Source of the DNA: a virus
DNA length: 40,730 bases
Strand: one strand, 5' to 3'
Virus record (IMG/VR): IMGVR_UViG_3300036827_000022
Span: 1-40,730 of that record
Under the pieces are notes generated by a model, which had not been told where the DNA came from, did no database searches, and saw only the letters and a program-made list of their open reading frames with translations. Below, in pieces: positions 8,558 to 15,712 of the stretch. Each line of letters opens with the position of its first letter. Position 1 is the first letter of the stretch. The position numbers were made by a program, and so were the translations under genes.

Positions 8558-11115
8558 AGCTGCGAGCGCCCGATGCGTCCCTGGCGCATTCCTTTGTTCA
8601 CGGCGGCGGCGATTTCATCGGTGCTCATCCGCCCGCCAGAAGAATTGATATTGATGGTTGGCCGGTAGTGATGGCTTACGTTCGTCGTCCTTCCGCCTGC
8701 CGCCGGAGGATTGCTCTGCATTGCATTGTTGAAATTCTGAATAGCTGGCACGGCGCCTTGGATGGCTGAGGAAATCGGCTTAGGCAGAACCATTTCCTGG
8801 TCGTGTGCGTAGATCATGCGGTTCCCCGGCACGATGCCGCCTTCTTCAAAGGCCAGTGCTGCGGCGAATACTAGTGGGCCCACGATGAGGTCGAGTGGGA
8901 ATCCAACGCTTGCCATCGCCTTCGCTGCGGCTGTTTTGGCGTCGTCCAATCTTTGAATAGCATTAGTCGCGAGTGTCGAGGCTGTCTGTGCTTGGTTGCT
9001 TGATTGCGAGACGGCTAGTTTCAAGAGTTCCGTGGCGATCCACTGTTCGCCCATCTTCAGCACATCGGTGATGAAAGACGCGACCATGCTGTTCCAGACA
9101 TTCGCCATCGTCTTGCCGAAGGACTGGCCCGTTTCAATCATCTTGAGAAATTGCTGATTGAAAGTATTGAATCCGGTGTTGAGCGCCTTCTGCATCGACC
9201 GCTCGATCTCTTGCCAGGAATTGACCATCTCCGCCTGAAGTTCGACTTGCTTGACCTTCAGTTGGCCGATGGCATTCGATAGCTGTCCGATAAGCTGTTC
9301 GGCTGTGCGTAGACGTTCTATTTCTTCCGGTGTGAGGATTCCGCCGCCGGCCAGTTTCGCTTGCAGTCCAGCCGCTTCGATTGTTGCTTTCCCAAGTTGT
9401 TCCGCTAGTCGTTGCAGTTCCGCGTCATATGCCTTTAGCTGCTCATCGTTGAATTGGTCCTTGAGTGCTTCGGTCAGCGGGCCACTGCCAAGGCCGGTCA
9501 TTGCGGCTTTGAGTTCCGCCTGCCGCAACTCCATCTGCCTCTTTTCTTCTGCGGTGATTTCTTCTTGCGCTCGTTTGTTCTCGGAGATCTGAAGCTCGGC
9601 CATGCGCTCGGCGGCTTTTTCCGCGTCGTCGGCCTGCCGAATCATCATTTCGCGGTATTTCGCTTCGAGTTCCCTGTTGGAGTTGGCGATCTTCTCGCTC
9701 GACGCGCGATTGATTTCGGCGACTTGCAGGTCGTAATTGGCAGTGTCCTGCCTTTGCTTGTCGAGGACTTTCTTGTATTCCTCGCTGCCTGCCCGGTAGA
9801 GCGCGAGTTCCTTGTTGGTCTCGGTGACTTTGATTTCGTAGAGTTGATCTGCCGCCGCGAGTTGCTGATCTCGTTCTTCGGCCAATGCTGTCGCAATAGC
9901 TGCTTTCTTCGCGTCGATATCTGGCAGCGAGAGTTCTGGCAGTGCGCGTCCGGATTCAACCGATGCGGCGGATGCGGCCTCGGCCTGAATAGCCGCGGTT
10001 TTAGAAATAGTCTCCTGTAGCTTTTCCTCTGCCTGAATTTCTCGCGCGGTCTGCGAGGCCAGATCCTTTGCGGCCTCGGCCTGCATGTTGCGGCTCTTAG
10101 ATTTGGTGATTTCCTGTTCGGTTTCGAGGTATTTCTTTTCTTCATTCAGCGCGTCGATAGCGTGTTGCGTTCGTTCGACGTCAAGATTCCTGCCAGCTTC
10201 CTTCTCGTCGTTCAGATATTTTTCGGCTTTGACGATTTCTAGGTTGATGCCGACTAGCGCGGAGCCTACGTCTTTATTCTGTTTTACTTTGTCGTTGATA
10301 GTGTCGATGGCTTTTTCGGCATCGGCTGCTGAGTAGGCGAACTCCGTCATGTGTTTGGTGTTTCCTACGAGGCCGAGTGTTCCGATGGCCGCTGCGACGA
10401 TGATGAAGTGCTGCGCTTCGGCGGCGAGAGAAGTCCATGCGTGGGACTCCTCCTCAAGTTCCTTCGTCAATACTTTAGTTTCGTTTGAGAGGTCCAGACT
10501 AAGTAGCGGAAGGTCTCTTATTTCTTTCTCATACGCCGCAATCGGACCTTGGGTGATGCGGGTGTATTCCTCGTCGAGTTTCAGCAATTCATCGTTCTGC
10601 TTCTGGGCTGCCTCGGCGACGGCGTGCTGCGCGTCGGCCAGATCTTGACTGGCCTTCATCAGTTTCTCTACTTCGGGTACGAACGCAGCAATTAGGGCGA
10701 TGGGCAGCGCAAGCTCAAAGGCGATGCCTAACCCCGGCAGGTAGGCCGCCAACCGACCCACGGCGCCGCCAGCCATGCCCAGGCCTGCCTCCATGCCCAG
10801 GATGCGGCCGCCAGCCATCGCTGCGGCCCGGTCAAAGCCTGTGAGTGCGACGGTAGCGACCTCGGTTTCAGCCGCCATTTCAGCCGCAGAGCCGCCCAGA
10901 GCGGCGACCGCAGCCGCAGCTTCCTTCGCGGTGTATCCCAGCCCTTGGAGTATTTTGACGTTATCTTCGGCGGTGACACCCTGAGCTGCAAACTTCACGG
11001 CCTGCTGCTCGATCACCGATCCCAGTTGTTGGAACGACGCGCTGGCCTGCTGCGCACCGGCTACAAGTGGGCCGACGTCGAATTCGGCTCCGACTCGCAA
11101 TGTTGAATCAGGCAT
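8554..11115 (-). CDS. Tail tape measure protein
   Basis: This is an 853-residue, alanine- and glutamate-rich protein, dominated by coiled coil from about residue 150 to 650. A hydrophobic Gly/Ala segment (about residues 100-150, MAGGRILGMEAGLGMAGGAV) is typical of tape measure proteins. The C-terminal part has the family-like run FNTFNQQFLKMIETGQSF near residue 650 and a Gly-rich end with GGIVPGNRM. GGAG lies 5 nt before the ATG at 11113-11115. The length suggests a tail of about 130 nm by the usual 0.15 nm per residue rule. The gene lies between the tail chaperones and DUF2460, the standard siphovirus order. Confidence 0.93.
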   Translation of the reverse strand: MPDSTLRVGAEFDVGPLVAGAQQASASFQQLGSVIEQQAVKFAAQGVTAEDNVKILQGLGYTAKEAAAAVAALGGSAAEMAAETEVATVALTGFDRAAAMAGGRILGMEAGLGMAGGAVGRLAAYLPGLGIAFELALPIALIAAFVPEVEKLMKASQDLADAQHAVAEAAQKQNDELLKLDEEYTRITQGPIAAYEKEIRDLPLLSLDLSNETKVLTKELEEESHAWTSLAAEAQHFIIVAAAIGTLGLVGNTKHMTEFAYSAADAEKAIDTINDKVKQNKDVGSALVGINLEIVKAEKYLNDEKEAGRNLDVERTQHAIDALNEEKKYLETEQEITKSKSRNMQAEAAKDLASQTAREIQAEEKLQETISKTAAIQAEAASAASVESGRALPELSLPDIDAKKAAIATALAEERDQQLAAADQLYEIKVTETNKELALYRAGSEEYKKVLDKQRQDTANYDLQVAEINRASSEKIANSNRELEAKYREMMIRQADDAEKAAERMAELQISENKRAQEEITAEEKRQMELRQAELKAAMTGLGSGPLTEALKDQFNDEQLKAYDAELQRLAEQLGKATIEAAGLQAKLAGGGILTPEEIERLRTAEQLIGQLSNAIGQLKVKQVELQAEMVNSWQEIERSMQKALNTGFNTFNQQFLKMIETGQSFGKTMANVWNSMVASFITDVLKMGEQWIATELLKLAVSQSSNQAQTASTLATNAIQRLDDAKTAAAKAMASVGFPLDLIVGPLVFAAALAFEEGGIVPGNRMIYAHDQEMVLPKPISSAIQGAVPAIQNFNNAMQSNPPAAGGRTTNVSHHYRPTININSSGGRMSTDEIAAAVNKGMRQGRIGRSQL

Positions 11116-11152
11116 CGGTGCTCCGTGATAACATCCTTAGTGAGGTACGTAG

Positions 11153-11680
11153 ATGGCTAATCAGCCAAGCATTGGAAGTGCTCTCGCGATAAGGTTCTGG
11201 AAAAAAGTCCGCAAGACTAGAAAGTGTTGGCTCTGGATGGGAAATCGCAACGATCTGGGATACGGAATAATGTGCGTTCTTTACAAGGCGACACGCGCTC
11301 ACCGTATTTCGTGGAAGATCAATCGCGGAGCAATACCAGCGGGTAAGAAGGTCCTTCATCGCTGTGACAACCCGCCATGCGTGAGACCTTCTCACCTGTT
11401 TATCGGAACACAGGCCGATAACGCTCAGGACATGTGGAATAAAAAACGCGGTCACGCTGGCATAGCAGGGCCGCGCGGAGAACGCTGGCACAAAAGTCAC
11501 GATGGGACTCTGCCGACCGGAGAGGACAACGCTAACTCCAAGTTGACCGAAAAAGACGTGCTCGCGATTCGCCGACTGGCTACCGGAGGTATGGAACAAA
11601 GGCCGCTTGCTAAAATGTTTGGGGTGACTCAAGCAACTATCTCCGTTGTGGTTTCCCGTCGGACGTGGCGCTTCCTTTAA
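11153..11680 (+). CDS. HNH homing-type endonuclease, opposite strand
   Basis: This 175-residue protein is the only convincing plus-strand gene. The HNH_3-type core is visible (AHRISWKINRG, VLHRCDNPPCVRPSHLFIGT, then DNAQDMWNKKRG), followed by a C-terminal DNA-binding tail with ENANSKLTEKDVLAIRRLA-like and helix-turn-helix (FGVTQATISVVVSRRTW) elements. This layout is typical of free-standing phage homing endonucleases. GAGG precedes the ATG by 7 nt. It lies between the tail chaperone and tape measure genes, is divergent from the tape measure (37-bp gap) and converges with the chaperone gene, overlapping its 3' end by 44 bp. It looks like a mobile insertion into the late operon. Confidence 0.88.
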   Translation: MANQPSIGSALAIRFWKKVRKTRKCWLWMGNRNDLGYGIMCVLYKATRAHRISWKINRGAIPAGKKVLHRCDNPPCVRPSHLFIGTQADNAQDMWNKKRGHAGIAGPRGERWHKSHDGTLPTGEDNANSKLTEKDVLAIRRLATGGMEQRPLAKMFGVTQATISVVVSRRTWRFL

Positions 11681-11906
11681 GTTCCTCGAATACATCGCGG
11701 ACTTGCTTTGGAGCATTCGCGAGTTTCGGCGCCACGATGTGTGGCTTCTCCTTCGGCTGATCTTCTTTCGGCACCGATTTGTATCCCATGTACGTCCTCA
11801 CCATCAGGTGCAGCGGCGGATATTCGGCCCAATACTCAAAAAGTTGCACGATGTCGGCGAAGGGCATTTCCTCGATGTCCTCGAGCTTCCAACCCATCGC
11901 CGTCAT
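11637..11906 (-). CDS. Tail assembly chaperone, downstream (T-like) part
   Basis: The predicted 89-residue product contains AMGWKLEDIEEMPFADIVQL, the pattern expected of the second tail assembly chaperone frame (lambda gpT-like). It lies just before the tape measure gene, apart from the HNH insertion. The frame is open upstream of this ATG, reading FNFRELEGCLMTAMGW across the stop of the preceding gene. It is therefore probably made mainly as a -1 frameshift fusion with the upstream chaperone. The 3' end overlaps the HNH gene on the other strand. Confidence 0.8.
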   Translation of the reverse strand: MTAMGWKLEDIEEMPFADIVQLFEYWAEYPPLHLMVRTYMGYKSVPKEDQPKEKPHIVAPKLANAPKQVRDVFEELKGSATSDGKPQRR

Positions 11907-11917
11907 TAGGCAGCCCT

Positions 11918-12265
11918 CTAGTTCGCGGAAGTTGAAGCTGCCTTGACTTCCCCCTCTGACGGCATTCGCAAACCGGATTTTTCGACGATGAAATCATGCA
12001 TTGCTGTTTGGGTTGGGAGGTCGAAAGACCGGATTTTTTCGGCATCCCACTCCGCATCCCCGTTTTTTCTGGCACGGTTCATAGAATCGGAGATAGTGCG
12101 GCGGCGGCGTTCCAACCATGCATCGTCTGGCAAAGCGGATGCTTTGTACTTTTCTGCCATCTCTACGCCTTCGGCTAGAAACTTCTTGACGATTTCTTCG
12201 CTCATGGATGCCAAGCGGATCGGTTGCTCCATGCCCTCAATTCGGAAATCGAATACACGAATCAT
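11918..12265 (-). CDS. Tail assembly chaperone, upstream (G-like) part
   Basis: A 115-residue soluble, charged protein (MIRVFDFRIEGMEQPIRL start) sits between the tail tube and the second chaperone frame, the position of lambda gpG-like tail chaperones. A Shine-Dalgarno AAGGAAGTGAAAG region precedes ATG 12263-12265. A G-rich slippery stretch at codons 104-106 lies 10 codons before the stop, and the -1 frame is open through the following chaperone gene. Such proteins bind the tape measure protein and recruit tube subunits. Assignment is by position and frameshift architecture, since sequence similarity is weak by eye. Confidence 0.75.
   Translation of the reverse strand: MIRVFDFRIEGMEQPIRLASMSEEIVKKFLAEGVEMAEKYKASALPDDAWLERRRRTISDSMNRARKNGDAEWDAEKIRSFDLPTQTAMHDFIVEKSGLRMPSEGEVKAASTSAN
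11947..11954 (-). other. Candidate -1 programmed frameshift site in the tail chaperone genes
   Basis: On the coding strand codons 104-106 read GAG GGG GAA, so the run GGGGGAAG allows the glycyl-tRNA to re-pair perfectly after a -1 slip. The -1 frame then has no stop and continues through ATG 11904-11906 into the second chaperone. This resembles the lambda G/GT arrangement, although the A-site re-pairing is imperfect, so it is not a classic XXXYYYZ heptamer. Confidence 0.5.
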
Positions 12266-12413
12266 CTTTCACTTCCTTTGTTATTTGGATTGTCCGGGCC
12301 GTGGAGCCCGTCCTACTGGACTACGTGAGGTGAGTGGGCCCTAGCAATCGCTTCCGTCCTCGCCTTGCGGTCTGGAGCTGTTCTAGCCGATCTTCGCGCC
12401 CATCGAAGCGTCA
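12266..12413 (-). other. 148-bp gap between tail tube and tail chaperone
   Basis: I find no convincing gene here. On the coding strand a small hairpin-forming stretch (GGGCTCCACGGCCC) lies about 40 nt before the chaperone start, followed by an A-rich leader with the AAGGAAG ribosome binding site. There is no strong U-tract, so I do not call a terminator. Confidence 0.4.
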
Positions 12414-13178
12414 TCAATCTTGATAGAGATCATACACCTTGCCAGCCGAGTTCGCGTATGCTTCCCCTTCGATGTCGCAAATGAGATAGTCGGCGCGCTT
12501 GAACGGCAGGCTGAACTTGTTCGCTTTGCAGGCGTAGAGATGCAAATAGTTCGGAACGCTCGCCGTCAACTCTTGATACGTCTCAGCCACATAAACCTCG
12601 AAGGTTGGCGACCAGCCTTGCTCGTGATTCTGCACGGTGACGATGGTTCCGGTGGTGACGGTGTAGCCGTAAGAAATCAGGACTGCGAGACCAGCATCGG
12701 CGGCGGCGAACGTGTATGTCCCCGCTGAACTCATGTACTGGCCCGTGCTGGGGCTCACGGTGACTCGCTGCAGCGGTTGGCCGACTTGCGCAGCCGTGCC
12801 CGTAGCGTAGAAAACTCCTAAGTCCTTGTCGAACGTTCCGCTGTGCGTGACCGTGACCGTGTAAGGAGATGATGCAGGGATAGTCTCTGCTTCCTGAACG
12901 ACGATGGCATCGCCGCCCGTGCTCTGCGCTTCCCCTGCGAACATGTTATTGAACAGATCGATGTCGAAGCGGCCAGATCCCAGCTTCCATGTGGCTTTCT
13001 TATCGACCGTCGCCGTGTCGTCGGGATATTGGAGATTCGAACGCAATTCTTTGATGGTTCCGGCATTCTCGAAGTTGAAGTCTTGGATCGAGCCGGGGAG
13101 ACGCGGCGAACTCGGCGTTGCGAGGTTCCCGCCCAGCGGAACGATGAACACGCGGCCAGTGCCGATTTGTATTCTCAC
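12414..13178 (-). CDS. Major tail tube protein
   Basis: A 254-residue beta-rich protein lies directly before the tail chaperones, where the tube protein belongs. It has tube-like features such as GSIQDFNFENAGTIKELRSN near the N-terminus and the acidic C-terminal LICDIEGEAYANSAGKVYDL. A central insert of about residues 95-170 (TVTHSGTFDKDLG to AGLAVLISYGY) looks like an extra Ig-like surface module. The start is GTG 13176-13178 with AAGGAG 7 nt upstream. The gene is immediately preceded by copy A of the repeated two-hairpin element, consistent with special control of an abundant structural protein. Confidence 0.85.
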   Translation of the reverse strand: MRIQIGTGRVFIVPLGGNLATPSSPRLPGSIQDFNFENAGTIKELRSNLQYPDDTATVDKKATWKLGSGRFDIDLFNNMFAGEAQSTGGDAIVVQEAETIPASSPYTVTVTHSGTFDKDLGVFYATGTAAQVGQPLQRVTVSPSTGQYMSSAGTYTFAAADAGLAVLISYGYTVTTGTIVTVQNHEQGWSPTFEVYVAETYQELTASVPNYLHLYACKANKFSLPFKRADYLICDIEGEAYANSAGKVYDLYQD

Positions 13179-13196
13179 GTCGTCTCTCCTTGGGCC

Positions 13197-13256
13197 AAAA
13201 AAAAGAGGCCAGCCAGGGCGTGAGCCCCAACTGGCCTCGGATTTCTTCCGTCAGCC
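13197..13256 (-). terminator. Repeated two-hairpin RNA element, copy A (upstream of tail tube)
   Basis: On the coding strand the order is GGCTGA (13251-13256), a short hairpin with arms CGGA/TCCG (13238-13250), then a 32-nt hairpin (13206-13237) whose invariant outer arms are AGGCCAGTT and GGCTGGCCT and whose apical arms are GGGGC/GCCCT with loop TCAC. A run of eight T follows. It lies between the tail-terminator stop (13266) and the Shine-Dalgarno of the tail tube. It looks like an intrinsic terminator, but shares exact blocks with two other copies. Confidence 0.85.
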
Positions 13257-13265
13257 GAAACTAGA

Positions 13266-13724
13266 TCAGATGCCTACCAAAACCGCGATTGGTATTAACA
13301 GTGCGCACTGCTGATCGAGAATTCCGGTATCTTCGAGCACGTCTCCGTCGATCCACGCATTGATTACCAGGCCGCCCAAAGTTTGCGCCTCTCCGTAAGG
13401 TCCGGAGCGCATGACGCCAACGATTGCTTTGAGCGCAGCATTGAGTTGCGTGGCAGGGATGGCAGACGGTATCGCATCGGCCCGAATGTACACGAGAACC
13501 CGGAAATGCAACTGCCATTTTTCTAAACCGTGTGCTTGATTTTGAACTACCGATTGACCGAGCTGCACGAGGCCGAGATATGGTTGATCTGCCTGGTTAA
13601 CTTTTTCTGGCAGCGCGCCTTTGCGGTCGTAGGTGTTGAACGCGAATCCGCTGGTCTGCAAAAGATTGAACAGCGCGACCGCGATTGTCTCGGGATCGAA
13701 CTCCGGGAAGGGATGACTGCTCAC
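13266..13724 (-). CDS. Tail terminator / tail completion protein
   Basis: A 152-residue protein (start SSHPFPEFDPETIAVALFNLL) lies between the HK97-gp10-like neck protein and the tail tube. This is the standard place of the tail terminator that caps the tube and joins it to the head. The fold cannot be proven by eye, but the VRVLVYIRADAIP-like strand followed by a helix (TQLNAALKAIVGVM) fits that family. The start is GTG 13722-13724, overlapping the previous stop (GTGA). Confidence 0.75.
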   Translation of the reverse strand: MSSHPFPEFDPETIAVALFNLLQTSGFAFNTYDRKGALPEKVNQADQPYLGLVQLGQSVVQNQAHGLEKWQLHFRVLVYIRADAIPSAIPATQLNAALKAIVGVMRSGPYGEAQTLGGLVINAWIDGDVLEDTGILDQQCALLIPIAVLVGI

Positions 13725-13948
13725 TTCGATCTCCGCAATGCGTTGCGACTCGTGATTGCTTTGAACTTGTCATCAAATTCCACTAAACACGAATTCATAG
13801 AGCCACGAGCGAGGACTCTGCACATTTGGCCTTTGCGTCCCATGCGGTTCCAGCGATAGATGTACCAGACCGCATGGGGCCTCGGAATTTTGACGGGCTT
13901 GGGTAATATTAGTCCCGCTGGTGCGCTTTGGTTTTCAAAGTAGCCCAT
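13721..13948 (-). CDS. Small hypothetical protein in the neck gene block
   Basis: This 75-residue basic protein (MGYFENQSAPAGLILPKPVK start) contains HAVWYIYRWNRMGRKGQMC. I do not recognise the family. It overlaps the tail terminator gene by 4 bp (GTGA) and follows the HK97-gp10-like gene by 15 bp, which supports it as a real member of the head-tail joining operon. GTGAG before the ATG is only a weak ribosome binding site. Confidence 0.65.
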   Translation of the reverse strand: MGYFENQSAPAGLILPKPVKIPRPHAVWYIYRWNRMGRKGQMCRVLARGSMNSCLVEFDDKFKAITSRNALRRSK

Positions 13949-13963
13949 TGGTTCTCACGAGCT

Positions 13964-14473
13964 TCATTGTACGAGCGCCGTCACTTCCGCATTCAGTTCT
14001 TCGATGATCTGCGCCTGCATGTCGTCAAGCCCTTGCTGCATGAAGGGCCGCGCCTTTAGGCCGGGATGTGTGACGCTACGCACTATGATTCTCTTGCCGT
14101 CTATCAGGAAACTCAAAGCCTTTTTGTTGAAAGGCAATATCTGGAAGCTGTGCGCGATGCCCGCGTGCTGCACGGCAGCGTAATCTACTGCAGCTCCTGA
14201 TTTCAGAGTTACTTTGGTCGTGCGCGGCCCGCCTGCCTGCACTTCCCCGTGGATGATGGTGCCGTCTACTTCTGCGGGAATGGCTCGCACGGATGCTGCG
14301 ATATTCGGCGCGCCTTGCGGGAACATCGCGGGGATTTCTTCGCCGACGATCTTCGATTGCAGCTTAAACATGAGCAGCGTCATTTTCTCTGTGAGCGCGG
14401 CGATGATCTGCGGACCTTTGGTGCGCAACCGCTCGATGTTATCGGGCGTTTGATTTATCTTGATTCGGAACAT
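13964..14473 (-). CDS. HK97 gp10-like head-tail joining protein
   Basis: This 169-residue protein carries the HK97 gp10-type ending: VDYAAVQHAGIAHSFQILPF, then HPGLKARPFMQQGLDDM. Proteins of this family act at the neck, completing tail attachment. The N-terminal helix (MFRIKINQTPDNIERLRTKG) is also typical. It sits between the connector and the tail terminator. A small frame (14455-14610) overlaps its start by 19 bp. Confidence 0.88.
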   Translation of the reverse strand: MFRIKINQTPDNIERLRTKGPQIIAALTEKMTLLMFKLQSKIVGEEIPAMFPQGAPNIAASVRAIPAEVDGTIIHGEVQAGGPRTTKVTLKSGAAVDYAAVQHAGIAHSFQILPFNKKALSFLIDGKRIIVRSVTHPGLKARPFMQQGLDDMQAQIIEELNAEVTALVQ

Positions 14474-14610
14474 TCCATTTCCATTCCTGTGCGGGTCATA
14501 AGGATTACTCTCGGAGGACGTTTAGGCTCGTAACGGCGGCTGTCTCTGAGTAGTTCAGGGAAATAAGTCTGGAAGCGCCGACTTGTCCCGCGAACGTCGT
14601 TGTTAAACAT
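14455..14610 (-). CDS. Possible 51-residue small protein
   Basis: The frame starts at ATG 14608-14610, immediately after the TGA of the next upstream mini-ORF (TGAGGATG junction), and overlaps the HK97-gp10-like start by 19 bp. The product is strongly basic (TSRRFQTYFPELLRDSRRYE). Coupled translation is plausible, but a GAGG lies too close to the ATG to act as its own ribosome binding site. It may instead be leader sequence for the gp10-like gene. Confidence 0.35.
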   Translation of the reverse strand: MFNNDVRGTSRRFQTYFPELLRDSRRYEPKRPPRVILMTRTGMEMECSESR

Positions 14611-14612
14611 CC

Positions 14613-14705
14613 TCAGGTAGTCTGACGCGGTGGCAGCGGATAACCTCTTAGACCTTGAAGGAATCCGTGGACGACGCGGCCGATGTAGTTCGCTATTCTG
14701 CACAT
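14613..14705 (-). CDS. Possible 30-residue mini-protein
   Basis: ATG 14703-14705 is preceded by GAGAGGAGAACGCA, a good Shine-Dalgarno at about 6 nt. The predicted peptide starts MCRIANYIGRVVHG and ends at TGA 14613-14615. It fills the gap between the connector gene and the downstream frame. Family unknown. It may be a genuine microprotein or a translational-coupling leader. Confidence 0.4.
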   Translation of the reverse strand: MCRIANYIGRVVHGFLQGLRGYPLPPRQTT

Positions 14706-14717
14706 TGCGTTCTCCTC

Positions 14718-15401
14718 TCAAGCAACTCTCCTGTCGTAATAGTGAATTGTTCGCTCGTCTTGCGGCTCCATCTCCCAAGTCGCATAGCTCACGGTTCCGG
14801 CACCCGCCGCCATCGCCTGAGAGCGCAGTCCGATCCAGTTTCTCTTTTTGTAATTCAGGGCCACAGACCGGCGCGCAGCCATTTCCAAATCGAATGGAAC
14901 CGCGGCGAATCCCGCCGAGTAAACGATCTCGACATTCTGCACGCCGTTGCAGAATCCCGGTCCTTGCGCGCGGAAGTTTCCGCGCCCTCCCTGATATGGA
15001 TAATTTTGGAAGGTGGCGACGGTGGCAGAGTATCCGCCGCGAATGGAAATGAATCTCTTGTCCTGGTCTACCACGAAGCCCCACACGTTCAGAGAAGTCG
15101 ATTGCGGGATGACTGAACCGTTCACGTTGACTGAGGAAACGGAGACGATGGGCCAGTTGCGAATGGGCTGCCGGAGCGTCCCTGAGCCGTCGTAAAATTC
15201 GTCGTAGTTGACAGGCGTGACGAACGGCGAAGCAGCGGGAATAGAACCGTCAGCGGGCCCGCGCCCGGTGAGATGCAGAACGTACGATGAAAAGGCCGTG
15301 ATCGCGTCTTGGATGGTTTGGTCATCGCTCGTGCTCGCGCCGACTTGCGCCCAACTCTTGACGTTTGCGACTGTCGTCAGATCAATGGGGTTGGTCGCCA
15401 T
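14718..15401 (-). CDS. Head-tail connector (gp6-like)
   Basis: A 227-residue protein (MATNPIDLTTVANVKSWAQV start) has the layout of phage head-tail connector proteins: an N-terminal helix with DDQTIQDAITAFSSYVLHLTG, a beta insert (QPIRNWPIVSVSSVNVNG) and a C-terminal helical part with PFDLEMAARRSVALNYKKR. It follows the capsid region and precedes the gp10-like neck protein, as expected. No clear Shine-Dalgarno precedes ATG 15399-15401. Confidence 0.8.
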   Translation of the reverse strand: MATNPIDLTTVANVKSWAQVGASTSDDQTIQDAITAFSSYVLHLTGRGPADGSIPAASPFVTPVNYDEFYDGSGTLRQPIRNWPIVSVSSVNVNGSVIPQSTSLNVWGFVVDQDKRFISIRGGYSATVATFQNYPYQGGRGNFRAQGPGFCNGVQNVEIVYSAGFAAVPFDLEMAARRSVALNYKKRNWIGLRSQAMAAGAGTVSYATWEMEPQDERTIHYYDRRVA

Positions 15402-15493
15402 CAGTTAGAGGGCGGGCAGCATTCGCGCGGTTCCTGCTTCCCCGCCCCGGAATCTCCTTTCGCAGAACTCCGGCGAATATAACACGAAACCCT

Positions 15494-15712
15494 CTAACGC
15501 AAAGTCTTATTGACCGCCATCACAATGAACCTGCGCTGGTCGCTCTTATAGCTCAACCCATTTCGGGTGAATATCTTGTGCAAGCGCCACTTTAGCGATC
15601 GATCCGGCAAATCGAGCCGCTTGGAAATGTCTTTATTGCAGAGTCCTTCGGCTAGGCAGGCGATGATCCGCCGGTCATGGAATCTGGGCGCTAGCTTCAT
15701 TTGAGAAGGCAC
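15494..15712 (-). CDS. Small LuxR-type helix-turn-helix protein
   Basis: This 72-residue protein consists almost only of a GerE/LuxR-type DNA-binding domain: RIIACLAEGLCNKDISKRL, then WRLHKIFTRNGL. There is no receiver or sensor domain. GTG 15710-15712 has GGAG 5 nt upstream; ATG 15700 is the alternative. It overlaps the end of the secreted FN3 protein gene by 38 bp and precedes the connector. A stand-alone transcription regulator inside the structural operon is unusual and may control late or host genes. Confidence 0.75.
   Translation of the reverse strand: MPSQMKLAPRFHDRRIIACLAEGLCNKDISKRLDLPDRSLKWRLHKIFTRNGLSYKSDQRRFIVMAVNKTLR

Noticed and set aside
9454-10020. 188-residue plus-strand frame
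   Set aside because: It is antisense to the tape measure coiled coil; long open frames opposite Ala/Glu/Lys-rich genes are expected.
11108-11716. 202-residue minus-strand frame
   Set aside because: It is the antisense shadow of the HNH gene, has no recognisable domain and an unusual composition.
15455-15500. Possible promoter TTGCGT/TATATT between the LuxR-type gene and the connector
   Set aside because: Spacing of 15-16 bp and only partial matches; not reliable.
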